A DNA stretch of 64,000 nucleotides from NCBI RefSeq assembly GCF_014648815.1, contig NZ_BMRV01000003.1, positions 310,001-374,000 on the forward strand, given 5' to 3'. Of the stretch, positions 32,558-40,685 are shown piece after piece; position 1 is the stretch's first letter, and every line of letters begins with the position of its first letter. Below the pieces are notes generated by a model that did no database searches, was not told where the DNA came from, and worked only from the letters and a program-made list of their open reading frames with translations. The translations under genes were made by a program, and so were the position numbers. The DNA is from Streptomyces flaveolus (lineage in GTDB: Bacteria > Actinomycetota > Actinomycetes > Streptomycetales > Streptomycetaceae).

Positions 32558-33967
32558 GTGGCCGTGCCGACCGGACGTCGCCGTCACGCCCCGGGGCGCC
32601 TGGGCAGCCACGTCACCGTCGTCGATCCGGCGACGGGCGAGGTCTTCGCGGAGGCTCCCGAACAGCGGCCGGACGAGCTGGACGCGGTCGTCGACCGGGC
32701 CCACGCGGCCTGGCGCGACTGGCGGACCGACCCGGACGCCCGCAGGACCGCGCTGCGCGCTGCGGCGGACGCCGTCGAGGCGGCAGCGGCGGAGCTCGCC
32801 CCGCTGCTCACCCGAGAACAGGGCAAGCCGCTGACCGAGTCGTACGCGGAGGTGGCCCGTACGGCCGCGCGGCTACGCTACTTCGCCGGGCTGGATGCCG
32901 GGACGGAGCCGATCACGGACGGCCGCCCCGTACACAGCGAGCTCCGCTGGCGACCGCTGGGGCCCGTCGCCGCGATCGTCCCGTGGAACTTCCCCCTGCA
33001 GCTCGCGTCGGCGAAGTTCGCTCCGGCCCTCGCCGCGGGCAACACGATGGTGCTCAAGCCCTCTCCGTTCACTCCTCTCGCCACCCGGTTGCTGGGGTCC
33101 GTCCTCTCCGGGGCTCTGCCCGAGGGCGTCCTGACGATCGTCACCGGGCGGGAGCCCCTCGGCGCCCGTCTCGCCGCGCATCCGGGAATCCGCCATGTGA
33201 CCTTCACCGGTTCGGCGGCCACGGGCCGGGGCGTCGCCGCGGGCGCGGCGGCCTCGCTCGCGCGGGTCACCCTCGAACTGGGCGGCAACGACGCCGCCGT
33301 CCTGCTGGACGACGTCGACGTGGAGGAGATGGCGGACCGGTTGTTCTGGGCGGCGTTCCGCAACTGCGGGCAGGTCTGCATGGCGGTCAAGCGCGTCTAC
33401 GCCCCTGCCCGTCACTACGCACAGGTGGTGGAGGCGCTCGCGGACCGGGCGAGGACGACCGTCGTCGGACCCGGTCTCGACCCGGACACACGGCTCGGAC
33501 CGGTCAACAACGCCCCTCAACTGGCCCGCGTCGAGCGGTACACGGCCCGGGCCCTGGCAGACGGCGCCCGAGTCGCTGCCGGCGGGCACCGACTGGACCG
33601 GCCGGGGTACTTCTTCGCGCCGACGGTCCTGGCCGACGTGCCGGCCCACAGTCCGGTGGTGACGGAGGAACAGTTCGGTCCCGTCCTGCCGGTGTTGCCC
33701 TACAACACCCTCGACGAAGCCGTCGGGGCAGCCAACGGCACCGGTTTCGGCCTGGGCGGATCGGTGTGGGGAACCGACGTCGACCTGGCCGCTGCCGTGG
33801 CCGACCGTCTGGAGTGCGGTACCGCCTGGATCAACCATCACGCCGAACTGTCCCTCGCTCAGCCCTTCGCGGGTGCCAAGGACAGCGGGGTCGGCGTCGC
33901 GGGCGGACCGTGGGGGCTCTACGGGAACCTCAGACCGTTCGTCGTGCACCGACCCGAGGAGGCGTGA
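32558..33967 (+). CDS. NAD(P)-dependent aldehyde dehydrogenase
   Basis: A 469-residue aldehyde dehydrogenase with the full signature set: VPWNFPLQLASAKFAPALAA, HVTFTGSAATGRGVA, active-site glutamate in LELGGNDAAVLL and catalytic Cys274 in RNCGQVCMAVKRVYA. It resembles succinate-semialdehyde/benzaldehyde-type enzymes. The start is GTG 32558, 2 bases after the mfnB-like stop. Context suggests it oxidises the furan aldehyde made by the first enzyme to the 2-furoic acid level; this substrate is inferred only from the neighbours. Confidence 0.9.
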   Translation: MAVPTGRRRHAPGRLGSHVTVVDPATGEVFAEAPEQRPDELDAVVDRAHAAWRDWRTDPDARRTALRAAADAVEAAAAELAPLLTREQGKPLTESYAEVARTAARLRYFAGLDAGTEPITDGRPVHSELRWRPLGPVAAIVPWNFPLQLASAKFAPALAAGNTMVLKPSPFTPLATRLLGSVLSGALPEGVLTIVTGREPLGARLAAHPGIRHVTFTGSAATGRGVAAGAAASLARVTLELGGNDAAVLLDDVDVEEMADRLFWAAFRNCGQVCMAVKRVYAPARHYAQVVEALADRARTTVVGPGLDPDTRLGPVNNAPQLARVERYTARALADGARVAAGGHRLDRPGYFFAPTVLADVPAHSPVVTEEQFGPVLPVLPYNTLDEAVGAANGTGFGLGGSVWGTDVDLAAAVADRLECGTAWINHHAELSLAQPFAGAKDSGVGVAGGPWGLYGNLRPFVVHRPEEA

Positions 33968-33971
33968 CGAC

Positions 33972-35075
33972 GTGAAGTTCGGCGCGGCGGTACTGCGTGC
34001 TTACGAGGAGCCGTTCACAATCGAAGAGGTGATGCTGGCCGAGGGGCCGGACGAGGGCGAGATCCTGGTCCGGATCGCGGGCTGCGGTTTGTGCCGGACC
34101 GATCTCGCGGTCCGGCGATCGGCGGGCCGCTCGCCCCTGCCGGCCGTCCTCGGCCACGAGGGGGCGGGAGTCGTGGCGGAGACGGGGGGCGCGGGCACCG
34201 GCTTCGACGTCGGCGACCATGTCGTACTGAGCTTCGACTCCTGCGGTCACTGCCGCAGTTGCAGGAGCGCGGCCCCCGCCTACTGCGACTCCTTCGCCTC
34301 GCTGAACCTCTTCGGCGGGCGCAGGGAGAACGCCGCACGGTTCACCGACGCGGCCGGCCTCGCACTGGCGCCCCGTTGGTTCGGCCAGTCCTCGTTCGCC
34401 GAGTACGCGATGGTCCCGGCACGCAACGCCGTCCGGGTCGATCCCTCGCTGCCGCTGGAACTGCTCGGACCGCTCGGCTGCGGCTTCCTCACCGGTGCCG
34501 GGGCGGTCTTCAACTCCTTCGGTGTCGGTCCCGGTGACACCCTCGCGGTCTTCGGCGCGGGATCGGTGGGTCTGGCCGCGGTGATGGCGGCCCACGCCGC
34601 CGGGGCGGTGACCGTCGCCGTCGACCGGCATCCCGGGCGGCTCGGCCTGGCCGAGCGGCTGCACGCCCTTCCGCTCCCCGCCGCGTCGGCCGCCCTGCCC
34701 GAGCGGATCCAGCGGCTGACCGGCGGCGGAGTGACGTACGCGCTGGACACCACAGGGTCCGCCGGACTGATCAACGACGCGCTCCGGTCACTGAGCCCGA
34801 CCGGCCACCTCGGCCTCGTGTCACGTCTGCACACCGCGTTGCCGCTGGAGCCGGGAACACTGGACCGCGGACGCCGGATCTCCCACATCTGCGAGGGCGA
34901 CGCGGTCCCCGGGCTGTTGATCCCGCGCCTGACCGCGCTCTGGCAGGCCGGACTGTTCCCCTTCGACCAGCTGATCCGTCTCTATCCGCTCGCCGACATC
35001 AACGAGGCCGAACACGACTGCGACACGGGCCGCGTCGTCAAACCCGTCCTGATCCCGGACGGGCGGCAGCGGTGA
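33972..35075 (+). CDS. zinc-dependent aryl-alcohol-type dehydrogenase
   Basis: A 367-residue zinc alcohol dehydrogenase close to the benzyl/aryl-alcohol branch. Catalytic zinc ligands lie in GCGLCRTDLAVRRS and VLGHEGAGVVAE; the structural zinc cysteines are in CGHCRSCRSAAPAYC; the NAD loop is LAVFGAGSVGLAAVMAAHAA. Aryl-alcohol enzymes accept ring-CH2OH substrates, which would suit a hydroxymethylfuran. The start is GTG 33972, 4 bases after the ALDH stop. It should interconvert an alcohol and aldehyde on the furan or a coupled metabolite; direction unknown. Confidence 0.88.
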   Translation: MKFGAAVLRAYEEPFTIEEVMLAEGPDEGEILVRIAGCGLCRTDLAVRRSAGRSPLPAVLGHEGAGVVAETGGAGTGFDVGDHVVLSFDSCGHCRSCRSAAPAYCDSFASLNLFGGRRENAARFTDAAGLALAPRWFGQSSFAEYAMVPARNAVRVDPSLPLELLGPLGCGFLTGAGAVFNSFGVGPGDTLAVFGAGSVGLAAVMAAHAAGAVTVAVDRHPGRLGLAERLHALPLPAASAALPERIQRLTGGGVTYALDTTGSAGLINDALRSLSPTGHLGLVSRLHTALPLEPGTLDRGRRISHICEGDAVPGLLIPRLTALWQAGLFPFDQLIRLYPLADINEAEHDCDTGRVVKPVLIPDGRQR

Positions 35076-35152
35076 CCGAGGCGTTCCGTGACACCACCCA
35101 CCCGAGCTGCCGTCCTGAGGGACGCCGGCCATACCCGCATCAAGGAGTACGC

Positions 35153-36058
35153 ATGGTCGATACGGCACCGCGCAGCACCGGCGTGGAGGGAGGGGTCGGC
35201 CTGACCGCCCTTCTGGTCGCCGCGGCACGGGCGATCGAGACCTACCGCCCCGACAGTCTCGCCCAGGACGTCTACGCGGAGCTCTTCGTGCGCTCCGCCC
35301 CGGCGTCCGCGCACTGGCCGGTCCGCCTGGACCAGGCTCCTGACGGGGACGCGAACCCGCTGTGGGGGCGCTTCGCCCGCTACTTCGGACTGAGGACCCG
35401 CGTTCTCGACGACTTCCTGCTCCGGTCGGTCCGGACCGGCGGCGCCCGCCAGGTGGTGCTGCTCGGTGCGGGGCTCGACACACGGGCCTTCCGACTCGAC
35501 TGGCCTTCCGACTGCGTGGTCTTCGAGATCGACCGGGACGGGGTCCTCGCGTTCAAGCACGAGGTGCTCGGCGCGTTGCCGGTCGCGCCGAGGGCGACGC
35601 GGGTGCCGATCGCGGTCGACCTGCGCGCCGACTGGGGCGGTGCGCTGAGGGCGGCCGGCTTCGACCCGGCGGCCCCCACCGCGTGGCTGGCCGAGGGGCT
35701 GCTGTTCTACCTGCCCCGCGCCGCCGAGACCAACCTGATCCGCACGGTGGACCGGTTGAGCGCGGCGGGCAGCGCGCTGGCGTACGAGGTCAAGCTCGAG
35801 AAGGACCTGTGGGAGTACCGCGACAGCCGCCTCTACACGTCGACGCGTGAACAGCTCGGCATCGATCTGCTCGGCCTGTTCAGCAGGGAGCAACGGCCCG
35901 ACTCCGCGGCTCATCTGGCGAACAGCGGCTGGTCCACCTCGGTCCACACCCCCTTCGAGTTCACCCATCGGCACGGACGCGGTCCCCTGCCCGAGGAGAA
36001 CGACGCGCTCGCGGGCAACCGGTGGGTGTTCGCGGACAAACCGCTGCCGGCCTGGTAG
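35153..36058 (+). CDS. leucine carboxyl methyltransferase-family O-methyltransferase
   Basis: A 301-residue SAM-dependent methyltransferase of the LCMT family (PF04072, the actinobacterial TIGR00027 group). Key segments are LFVRSAPASAHWPVRLDQAP, GARQVVLLGAGLDTRAFRLD (SAM loop), VVFEIDRDGVLAFK and TAWLAEGLLFYLPRAAETNL. Family members methylate carboxylates or hydroxyls of small molecules. The start is ATG 35153 after AAGGAG; a GTG at 35072 overlapping the previous stop is also in frame. As last gene of the operon it could esterify a furan carboxylate, an inference from context. Confidence 0.87.
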   Translation: MVDTAPRSTGVEGGVGLTALLVAAARAIETYRPDSLAQDVYAELFVRSAPASAHWPVRLDQAPDGDANPLWGRFARYFGLRTRVLDDFLLRSVRTGGARQVVLLGAGLDTRAFRLDWPSDCVVFEIDRDGVLAFKHEVLGALPVAPRATRVPIAVDLRADWGGALRAAGFDPAAPTAWLAEGLLFYLPRAAETNLIRTVDRLSAAGSALAYEVKLEKDLWEYRDSRLYTSTREQLGIDLLGLFSREQRPDSAAHLANSGWSTSVHTPFEFTHRHGRGPLPEENDALAGNRWVFADKPLPAW

Positions 36059-36088
36059 CGAACCGCTCGTGATCCCGGTCCGTGGGTT

Positions 36089-36667
36089 CTAGGCGTCGGC
36101 CCCGGGCGGGCCGTCGAGGACGGTGGGAACGTATTCCAGCAGCTGGAGCCGACCGTCGAAGGTGCGGCTCTCGACCAGGCCTAGAGCGATGTCGGGATAC
36201 TCGTCGAAGATCCGCTCCTTCCCGGTGGCGCCGGTGATGACCGGGAAGACGACCACGCGGAAACGGTCGACCAGGCCGGCGGCGAGCAGCGAACGGCAAA
36301 GGGTCAGGCTGCCGAGGGTGCGCAGGGGGCCCGCGTCACGCTGCTTCATGTCCCGTACCGCCTGGACGGGGTCCTCCCGGACCAGTTCGGTGTTGCTCCA
36401 GGACAGCGGCGCCTCCAGAGTCGAGGAGAACACCACCTTGGGCATCGCGGTCAGCCCGGCGCAGCCGGGATCGTCGGGCATCTCGGCGGCGAACCCGGAC
36501 ATCAGCCGGTACGTCCTGGCGCCCATGAGGGTGGTGTGCCGCTTCTCGGTGTCACTGTCGAGCCAGGCGAGATACTCGGGTCCCCCCATGCCCCAGAGAC
36601 CGGGCCAGCCGTCCGCGGACGCGTAGCCGTCGAGAGAGATGATGAAGTCCACCATGAGGCTTGACAT
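36089..36667 (-). CDS. dihydrofolate reductase/RibD C-terminal-like protein
   Basis: A 192-residue protein of the RibD C-terminal/DHFR-like family common in actinobacteria: VDFIISLDGYASADGWPGLW, TTLMGARTYRLMSGFAAEM, KVVFSSTLEAPLSWSNTELV, LRTLGSLTLCRSLLAAGLVD, VVFPVITGATGKERIF. It presumably binds NADPH and reduces a small pterin- or flavin-like substrate, unknown. The start is ATG 36667. It converges on the furan-type operon and is probably unrelated to it. Confidence 0.87.
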   Translation of the reverse strand: MSSLMVDFIISLDGYASADGWPGLWGMGGPEYLAWLDSDTEKRHTTLMGARTYRLMSGFAAEMPDDPGCAGLTAMPKVVFSSTLEAPLSWSNTELVREDPVQAVRDMKQRDAGPLRTLGSLTLCRSLLAAGLVDRFRVVVFPVITGATGKERIFDEYPDIALGLVESRTFDGRLQLLEYVPTVLDGPPGADA

Positions 36668-36836
36668 CGGGCTGTTCCTCCTGTGTACGTGCGTACCGGT
36701 GATGACCGACGCCGAGCCGGAAAGTCATCGCGCTCCCTTGGCGGTGCGCGGCTCGACCCGCGTGGCGTCGTGTCCGCCGACGGTGTGCGGGTGAGCATGA
36801 GGTGACCCAGTTCTCCTCCCGCACCGAGGCGATGCG

Positions 36837-37373
36837 ATGCCCGACCACGCCCACCACGTCCCGTCCGAGGGCGCCGCACCGAGGGGAAGCCTGCGGCCCG
36901 AGCTGGCGGAACGCTGGCTGTTCCGGGGGATCTACGGCCTGGTGCTGGCCAGTGCCATGGTGGCCGCGCTGGATGTGCCGGGGGAGAAGGCCGATCCCGG
37001 TCAGGACGCGCTGTGGGTACTCCTCACCGCGCTGGCGTCGGCTGCCGCCCACGGGTACGCGCACGTCATCGCCCAGCGTGCGGCCGCCGAGGGGGCGGCC
37101 AGGCCCGGCAGAGTGCGTGCGGTTGTCGCCGAGTGGCCGTTGGTCGCCGCCGTGCTGCCCACCCTGTTGCTCTTGCTCGGCGCGGTCGCCGAGTGGTGGA
37201 CGGAGGACACGGCGGTCGACGTGGCTCTGCTGTTCAACACCGTCGCCCTGTTCGGCCTGGGAGCCTCGGCGGCCCGCACCGCGGGACTCGGCTGGCTGTC
37301 CTCCTGCCGGGCGGGGTTCGTGGACATGTTGATCGGGCTCGTGGTCATCGCCGCGGACGCACTGATCGAGTAG
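36837..37373 (+). CDS. hypothetical four-helix membrane protein
   Basis: A 178-residue integral membrane protein with about four hydrophobic segments (FRGIYGLVLASAMVAALDV, ALWVLLTALASAAAHGYAHV, WPLVAAVLPTLLLLLGAVAE, ALLFNTVALFGLGASAARTA) and a C-terminal one (MLIGLVVIAADALIE). Not recognised. The start is ATG 36837. It lies just upstream of the gvp-like genes on the same strand with a 137-base gap; a functional link is possible but unproven. Confidence 0.7.
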   Translation: MPDHAHHVPSEGAAPRGSLRPELAERWLFRGIYGLVLASAMVAALDVPGEKADPGQDALWVLLTALASAAAHGYAHVIAQRAAAEGAARPGRVRAVVAEWPLVAAVLPTLLLLLGAVAEWWTEDTAVDVALLFNTVALFGLGASAARTAGLGWLSSCRAGFVDMLIGLVVIAADALIE

Positions 37374-37510
37374 CGCGGCCACCGGCTGCCGTGCCGCCCG
37401 GCAGGACCGCTCCCGCTCTCGCACGGGCGGCGGGTCCGTGCCGCACGAGAGCGGACTCGGCGCGGCACCTCGCGGTGTATGAATGGCGGAAGACCGGCAA
37501 GGCGGCTGGG

Positions 37511-38074
37511 ATGAGCAGCTTTACCGGAAGGACCACTCCGGGCGAGGGCGGGTTCCCCGCGGCCGCCCCTGGACGCGAGCCGTCGGCCCGCACGGTGCCC
37601 GCGGTGAGCGCGGCCCCCATGCAGCCCCGGCGGGACGGCGAGGGAAGCCTCGCGCACGTGGTGGAAACCCTGCTGGACAAGGGCCTGGTGCTGAACGCCG
37701 ACATCATGGTCTCGGTCGCCGGGGTCGAGCTGCTGGGCATCCGGCTGCGCGCGGCCCTGGCCTCCTTCGAGACGGCCGCCCGCTACGGACTGGAATTCCC
37801 CTCCGGCACGGACACGGAGACCGCCGCGTGGCGCGACACCCGGGAGGAGAAGGAGACCTGCCCGGCGTGCGGCAAGCGCGCGCCCGTCGAGCAACTGCTG
37901 AACCAGTGGTGCCCCTGGTGTGGCTGGCGCAGTGCCCAGGCCCGGTTGCGGGGAGACTCCGGGCAGGCCGCCCTGACGGGTCACCAGGACGCCGACGCTC
38001 AGGAGAACGACGAGCGCGACGAGGACCGCGATCAGGACCCGGCCGAGCGAAAGGCCGAGCGGCGTGGCGACTGA
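37511..38074 (+). CDS. gvpJ: GvpA/GvpJ-domain protein with C-terminal zinc ribbon
   Basis: A 187-residue protein. After a disordered N-terminus, the GvpA/J domain (about 45-100) reads LAHVVETLLDKGLVLNADIM, VSVAGVELLGIRLRAALASF, ETAARYGLEFP. It is followed by a four-cysteine zinc ribbon (CPACGK and WCPWCGW, 13 residues between the CxxC pairs) and an acidic charged tail. GvpJ is a minor gas-vesicle component involved in nucleation; canonical GvpJ lacks a zinc ribbon. The start is ATG 37511. The stop lies inside the next gene, so this is the head of a coupled four-gene gvp-like operon. Confidence 0.8.
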   Translation: MSSFTGRTTPGEGGFPAAAPGREPSARTVPAVSAAPMQPRRDGEGSLAHVVETLLDKGLVLNADIMVSVAGVELLGIRLRAALASFETAARYGLEFPSGTDTETAAWRDTREEKETCPACGKRAPVEQLLNQWCPWCGWRSAQARLRGDSGQAALTGHQDADAQENDERDEDRDQDPAERKAERRGD

Positions 38075-38996
38075 CCGGTCCCCGATGAGGCCCACCCGGG
38101 AACCGAGGGTGACCCTGGACGACCTGGTGGAGGTCCTGCTCAACAAGGGCGCGGTCCTGCATCTGGATCTCATCGTCGCCGTCGCGGACATCCCGCTGAT
38201 CGGCGTCTCGGTGCGGGCCGCCGTCGCCGGGATGGAGACGATGCTGGAGTACGGCATGATGCGCCACTGGGACGAGGCCACCCGCGCGTGGGCCGAGCGC
38301 TCCGTCGCCCGGCGCGCCCTCGGCCTGCGTGAGGGCGAGAGCGTCGTCCGCCGGATGAGCGGGGGTCACCTGCTGACCGAGGGCGTGTACCACGGCTGGC
38401 GGCCCGGCACCGTCTACCTCACCGATCAGCGCCTCGTCGTCCTGCGTGAGGAGCCCCGGGAGGTGCTCTGGCAGACCGGTCTCGACGCCGTACGCGACGT
38501 GCGGCTGAAGCCGGAGCGGACGGTCGGCGGCGAGGAACGCCTGCGCCTGGAGGTGTCGCTGGCCGACGGACGGCGGGAACTGCTCTCCGCCAGGGAGCCC
38601 CAGACACTGCACGACCTGCTCACCCGTTCCCGCGCCGGGCACCTCGCGCCCGCGCTCCCGTCGGGGGCCGCCGCCGAGGAGGAACCTCCCCTCGCGGAGG
38701 GGCACCTCTGGTACGAGGAGCCGCGCAGGTCCGGCCCGTTGTGGCGCGGCGGACGGGCACGGCTCACGGCCGGCCGGCTGACCTGGAAGTCACCCGTGGA
38801 CGCCAGGCCCGCCCTGGTGCTGCCCACGACGGACCTGGCCGGGGTGCGGCGGGCGCCCGGGTACGGGCCAGGCGGTGAGGGAAGCGTCCTCGTGCTGCGC
38901 ACCACCGCGGGCGAGGAGATCCGGCTCGCCGCCGACGACCCGGACCGCTGGGCCGGACGGCTCGCGTCCGCCGGCCCCGTGGCGGCCACCGCATGA
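38064..38996 (+). CDS. GvpA-domain protein fused to PH/GRAM-like domains
   Basis: A 310-residue protein. Residues about 14-70 are a GvpA-family domain (VTLDDLVEVLLNKGAVLHLD, LIVAVADIPLIGVSVRAAVA, GMETMLEYGMM). The rest contains two beta-rich segments resembling bacterial PH/GRAM domains: WRPGTVYLTDQRLVVLREEP then VLWQTGLDAVRDVRLKPERT, and GGRARLTAGRLTWKSPVDAR with VLVLRTTAGEEIRLAADDPD. I know of no canonical gvp protein with this fusion. It could tether a vesicle-like shell to membrane or cargo. The GTG start at 38064 overlaps the previous gene by 11 bases; ATG 38085 is an alternative. Confidence 0.75.
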   Translation: MATDRSPMRPTREPRVTLDDLVEVLLNKGAVLHLDLIVAVADIPLIGVSVRAAVAGMETMLEYGMMRHWDEATRAWAERSVARRALGLREGESVVRRMSGGHLLTEGVYHGWRPGTVYLTDQRLVVLREEPREVLWQTGLDAVRDVRLKPERTVGGEERLRLEVSLADGRRELLSAREPQTLHDLLTRSRAGHLAPALPSGAAAEEEPPLAEGHLWYEEPRRSGPLWRGGRARLTAGRLTWKSPVDARPALVLPTTDLAGVRRAPGYGPGGEGSVLVLRTTAGEEIRLAADDPDRWAGRLASAGPVAATA

Positions 38997-39045
38997 GCGG
39001 GACGAGAAGGGATCGAGCAGTGCAGCGGACGGAGGAGAAGACGAC

Positions 39046-39360
39046 ATGCCGTTGACCGTCGACGAGAAGAGCCTCAAGCACGGGGTGCTGTCCCTCGTCG
39101 TGACGCTGGTCGAGGTGATCCAGGAGGCTCTGGACCGCCAGGCCATGCGCCGCATCGAAGGCGGTGACCTCGACCCGGAGGAGGCCGAACGCCTCGCCGA
39201 CGCCCTGCTGGACCTGGACGAGGCGATGGAACAGATCAAGGAGGACCACGGCATCGTCACCTCGGTCGCCGACCTGCACCGCGGGCTGGACGACGTGGTC
39301 GACGACGTCGTGGACAAGCTGATCAACCCGCAGCGCTGGGCGGAGGAGGCCGGGCGATGA
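39046..39360 (+). CDS. gvpK: gas vesicle protein GvpK
   Basis: A 104-residue GvpK: LTVDEKSLKHGVLSLVVTLV, EVIQEALDRQAMRRIEGGDL, EEAERLADALLDLDEAMEQI. GvpK is an essential minor gas-vesicle assembly protein of coiled-coil character. Size and sequence are typical. The start is ATG 39046 behind GGAGGAG. It overlaps the following gvpL/F gene by four bases (ATGA), as in Streptomyces gvp clusters. Confidence 0.9.
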   Translation: MPLTVDEKSLKHGVLSLVVTLVEVIQEALDRQAMRRIEGGDLDPEEAERLADALLDLDEAMEQIKEDHGIVTSVADLHRGLDDVVDDVVDKLINPQRWAEEAGR

Positions 39361-40166
39361 CGGAGAACACCGCTCTGTACGTGTACGCCCTGCTTCCCGA
39401 CCGGCAGGGCGCAGCCGACGGCGTCACCGGGCTCGACGGGCGTCCGCTGCGCCTGGCGGGAGTTCCGGGCACCGGCGTCGCCGCGCTGGTGCACGACGCG
39501 ACGCCGGCCCCCTTCCAGGGGGACGACGACCAGGTGCGGCGCTGGGTGGCGGAACAGAGCGAGGCGGTCACCACGGTCTGGGAGCGCGTCGGCAGCCTGC
39601 TGCCGATGACCTTCAACGTCCTGGTCGCCGACGACACCGCGTCCGGACGGAGCGCCGAGCAGCGGCTGGGGGACTGGATCAGGGAACAGGAGGACGACAT
39701 CACCGGTCAGCTGACGGCGCTCTCCGGGCGGTGCGAACTGCGCGTGGAGATCACCCTGGACCGTGCGGCCGCCACGACCGGCGACCCGGCCACGAGTCCG
39801 GGGGAGACGGGGGGCGACGCCCGGTCGCCCGGCATGCGCAGGCTGCTCGCCAAGCAGCGCGAGCAGCGTGAGAAGAACGTGGCCGGGCAGCTCGCGGACA
39901 CACTGCACGCCGGCATCCGGCGCCGCCTGCTCTCGGTCGCCGAGGACCTTCGCGACCGAGGACCGGCCCACCGCGTGCCCGGCGAGTCGGACGTCCTGTC
40001 CGCGGCTCTGCTCGTCCGGCACGAGGACATCGACGCCGTCGGTGCCGTCCTGAGCGACGCGCAGACCGGTCAGCCCGCCCTGCGGATCCGCTTCCTCGGT
40101 CCCTGGCCGCCGTACTCGTTCACCGAGACCCGGCCGCACGAGCCGGCGGAGCAGGCGGCGCGCTGA
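39357..40166 (+). CDS. gvpL: gas vesicle protein GvpL/GvpF
   Basis: A 269-residue GvpL/GvpF family protein: ALYVYALLPDRQGAADGVTG at the N-terminus, VWERVGSLLPMTFNVLVADD and WIREQEDDITGQLTALSGRC in the middle, and a C-terminal LRIRFLGPWPPYSF motif that is diagnostic for the family. GvpL/F are assembly chaperones or minor shell proteins. It is translationally coupled to gvpK. No gvpN (AAA ATPase), gvpG or gvpO is found nearby. Structured RNA copy 2 starts 35 bases after its stop. Confidence 0.9.
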   Translation: MTENTALYVYALLPDRQGAADGVTGLDGRPLRLAGVPGTGVAALVHDATPAPFQGDDDQVRRWVAEQSEAVTTVWERVGSLLPMTFNVLVADDTASGRSAEQRLGDWIREQEDDITGQLTALSGRCELRVEITLDRAAATTGDPATSPGETGGDARSPGMRRLLAKQREQREKNVAGQLADTLHAGIRRRLLSVAEDLRDRGPAHRVPGESDVLSAALLVRHEDIDAVGAVLSDAQTGQPALRIRFLGPWPPYSFTETRPHEPAEQAAR

Positions 40167-40200
40167 CGTCCGCACGGGCCGCGTCCCTTCCGCGGGCCGG

Positions 40201-40350
40201 GAATGCCGGTGCGTACGGCCGCGTTGTGGCAACCGTGACCGTGGAGGGGACAGTGTCCCCGGGCCTCACCTCTCGCCTGCGGGGACGATCGTCCGGCTGA
40301 AGCCCCGCAGAGCCGTTCGCCGCGCAGGCGACCGCCCTCCACGTCACCCT
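40201..40350 (+). ncRNA. structured RNA candidate, copy 2
   Basis: This copy aligns gap-free to 14351-14500. Its closing stem is GTGGAGGG (40241-40248) with CCCTCCAC (40335-40342), extended outward by C-G, a bulged C and GTGA/TCAC; relative to copy 1 a G-C replaces A-U with both strands changed. The conserved hairpin CTGCGGGG/CCCCGCAG is at 40277-40284 and 40303-40310, and CGCC-GCGCA-GGCG at 40318-40330. GGGGACA-G-TGTCCCC (40246-40260) is a local hairpin that competes with the closing stem. It lies 92 bases upstream of the L33 gene on the same strand, so it could be the leader of that operon or the 3' end of the gvp transcript. Confidence 0.7.
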
Positions 40351-40401
40351 CGTCGGGAATGCGGTACCCGTCGCGGGCGTTGCACGGCACGTATGACATG
40401 T

Positions 40402-40419
40402 CCGAGTCAATCGACTCGG
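40402..40419. promoter_or_regulatory. inverted repeat upstream of the L33 gene
   Basis: CCGAGTC-AATC-GACTCGG is a perfect 7-bp inverted repeat between the RNA element and the L33 start at 40442. It does not resemble the AT-rich Zur box expected for zinc-independent ribosomal protein genes. It may be an operator or a short hairpin; GAAAGGAG follows as ribosome site. Confidence 0.45.
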
Positions 40420-40441
40420 GTGGTGGCGAAAGGAGCACCCC

Positions 40442-40606
40442 ATGGCACGCAGCACCTCGCGTCCGGTCGTCAGGCTCACCTCCACGGCCGGCACCGGCGT
40501 CACCTACGTGACCCGCAAGAACCGTCTGAACGACCCCGACCGGCTGGTCCTGCGCAAGTACGACCCGGTCGTCGGCGGGCACGTTCTCTTCCGCGAGACG
40601 CGCTGA
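40442..40606 (+). CDS. rpmG: 50S ribosomal protein L33 (zinc-independent paralogue)
   Basis: A 54-residue L33: [20 protein letters not shown] then [20 protein letters not shown]. The two CxxC pairs of zinc-binding L33 are absent, so this is the C-minus type used when zinc is scarce. It should replace the zinc form in the large subunit and free zinc. The start is ATG 40442 after AAAGGAG. It heads a run of three zinc-free paralogues (L33, L31B, L36) on one strand. Confidence 0.92.
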   Translation: MARSTSRPVVRLTSTAGTGVTYVTRKNRLNDPDRLVLRKYDPVVGGHVLFRETR

Positions 40607-40685
40607 CCCGCAGCGGATCGCCGCTCCTCGCCCCACCGCTCCCCGCCGTTCTCGCGGCGAAGCCCTCCAGGAAGGACAGCACCTC

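Noticed and set aside
40351-40441. Zur box upstream of the zinc-independent L33 gene
   Set aside because: I looked for the AT-rich TGAAAATGATTTTCA-like palindrome and saw none; the only palindrome is GC-rich and unrelated. A matrix scan would be needed to exclude a weak site.
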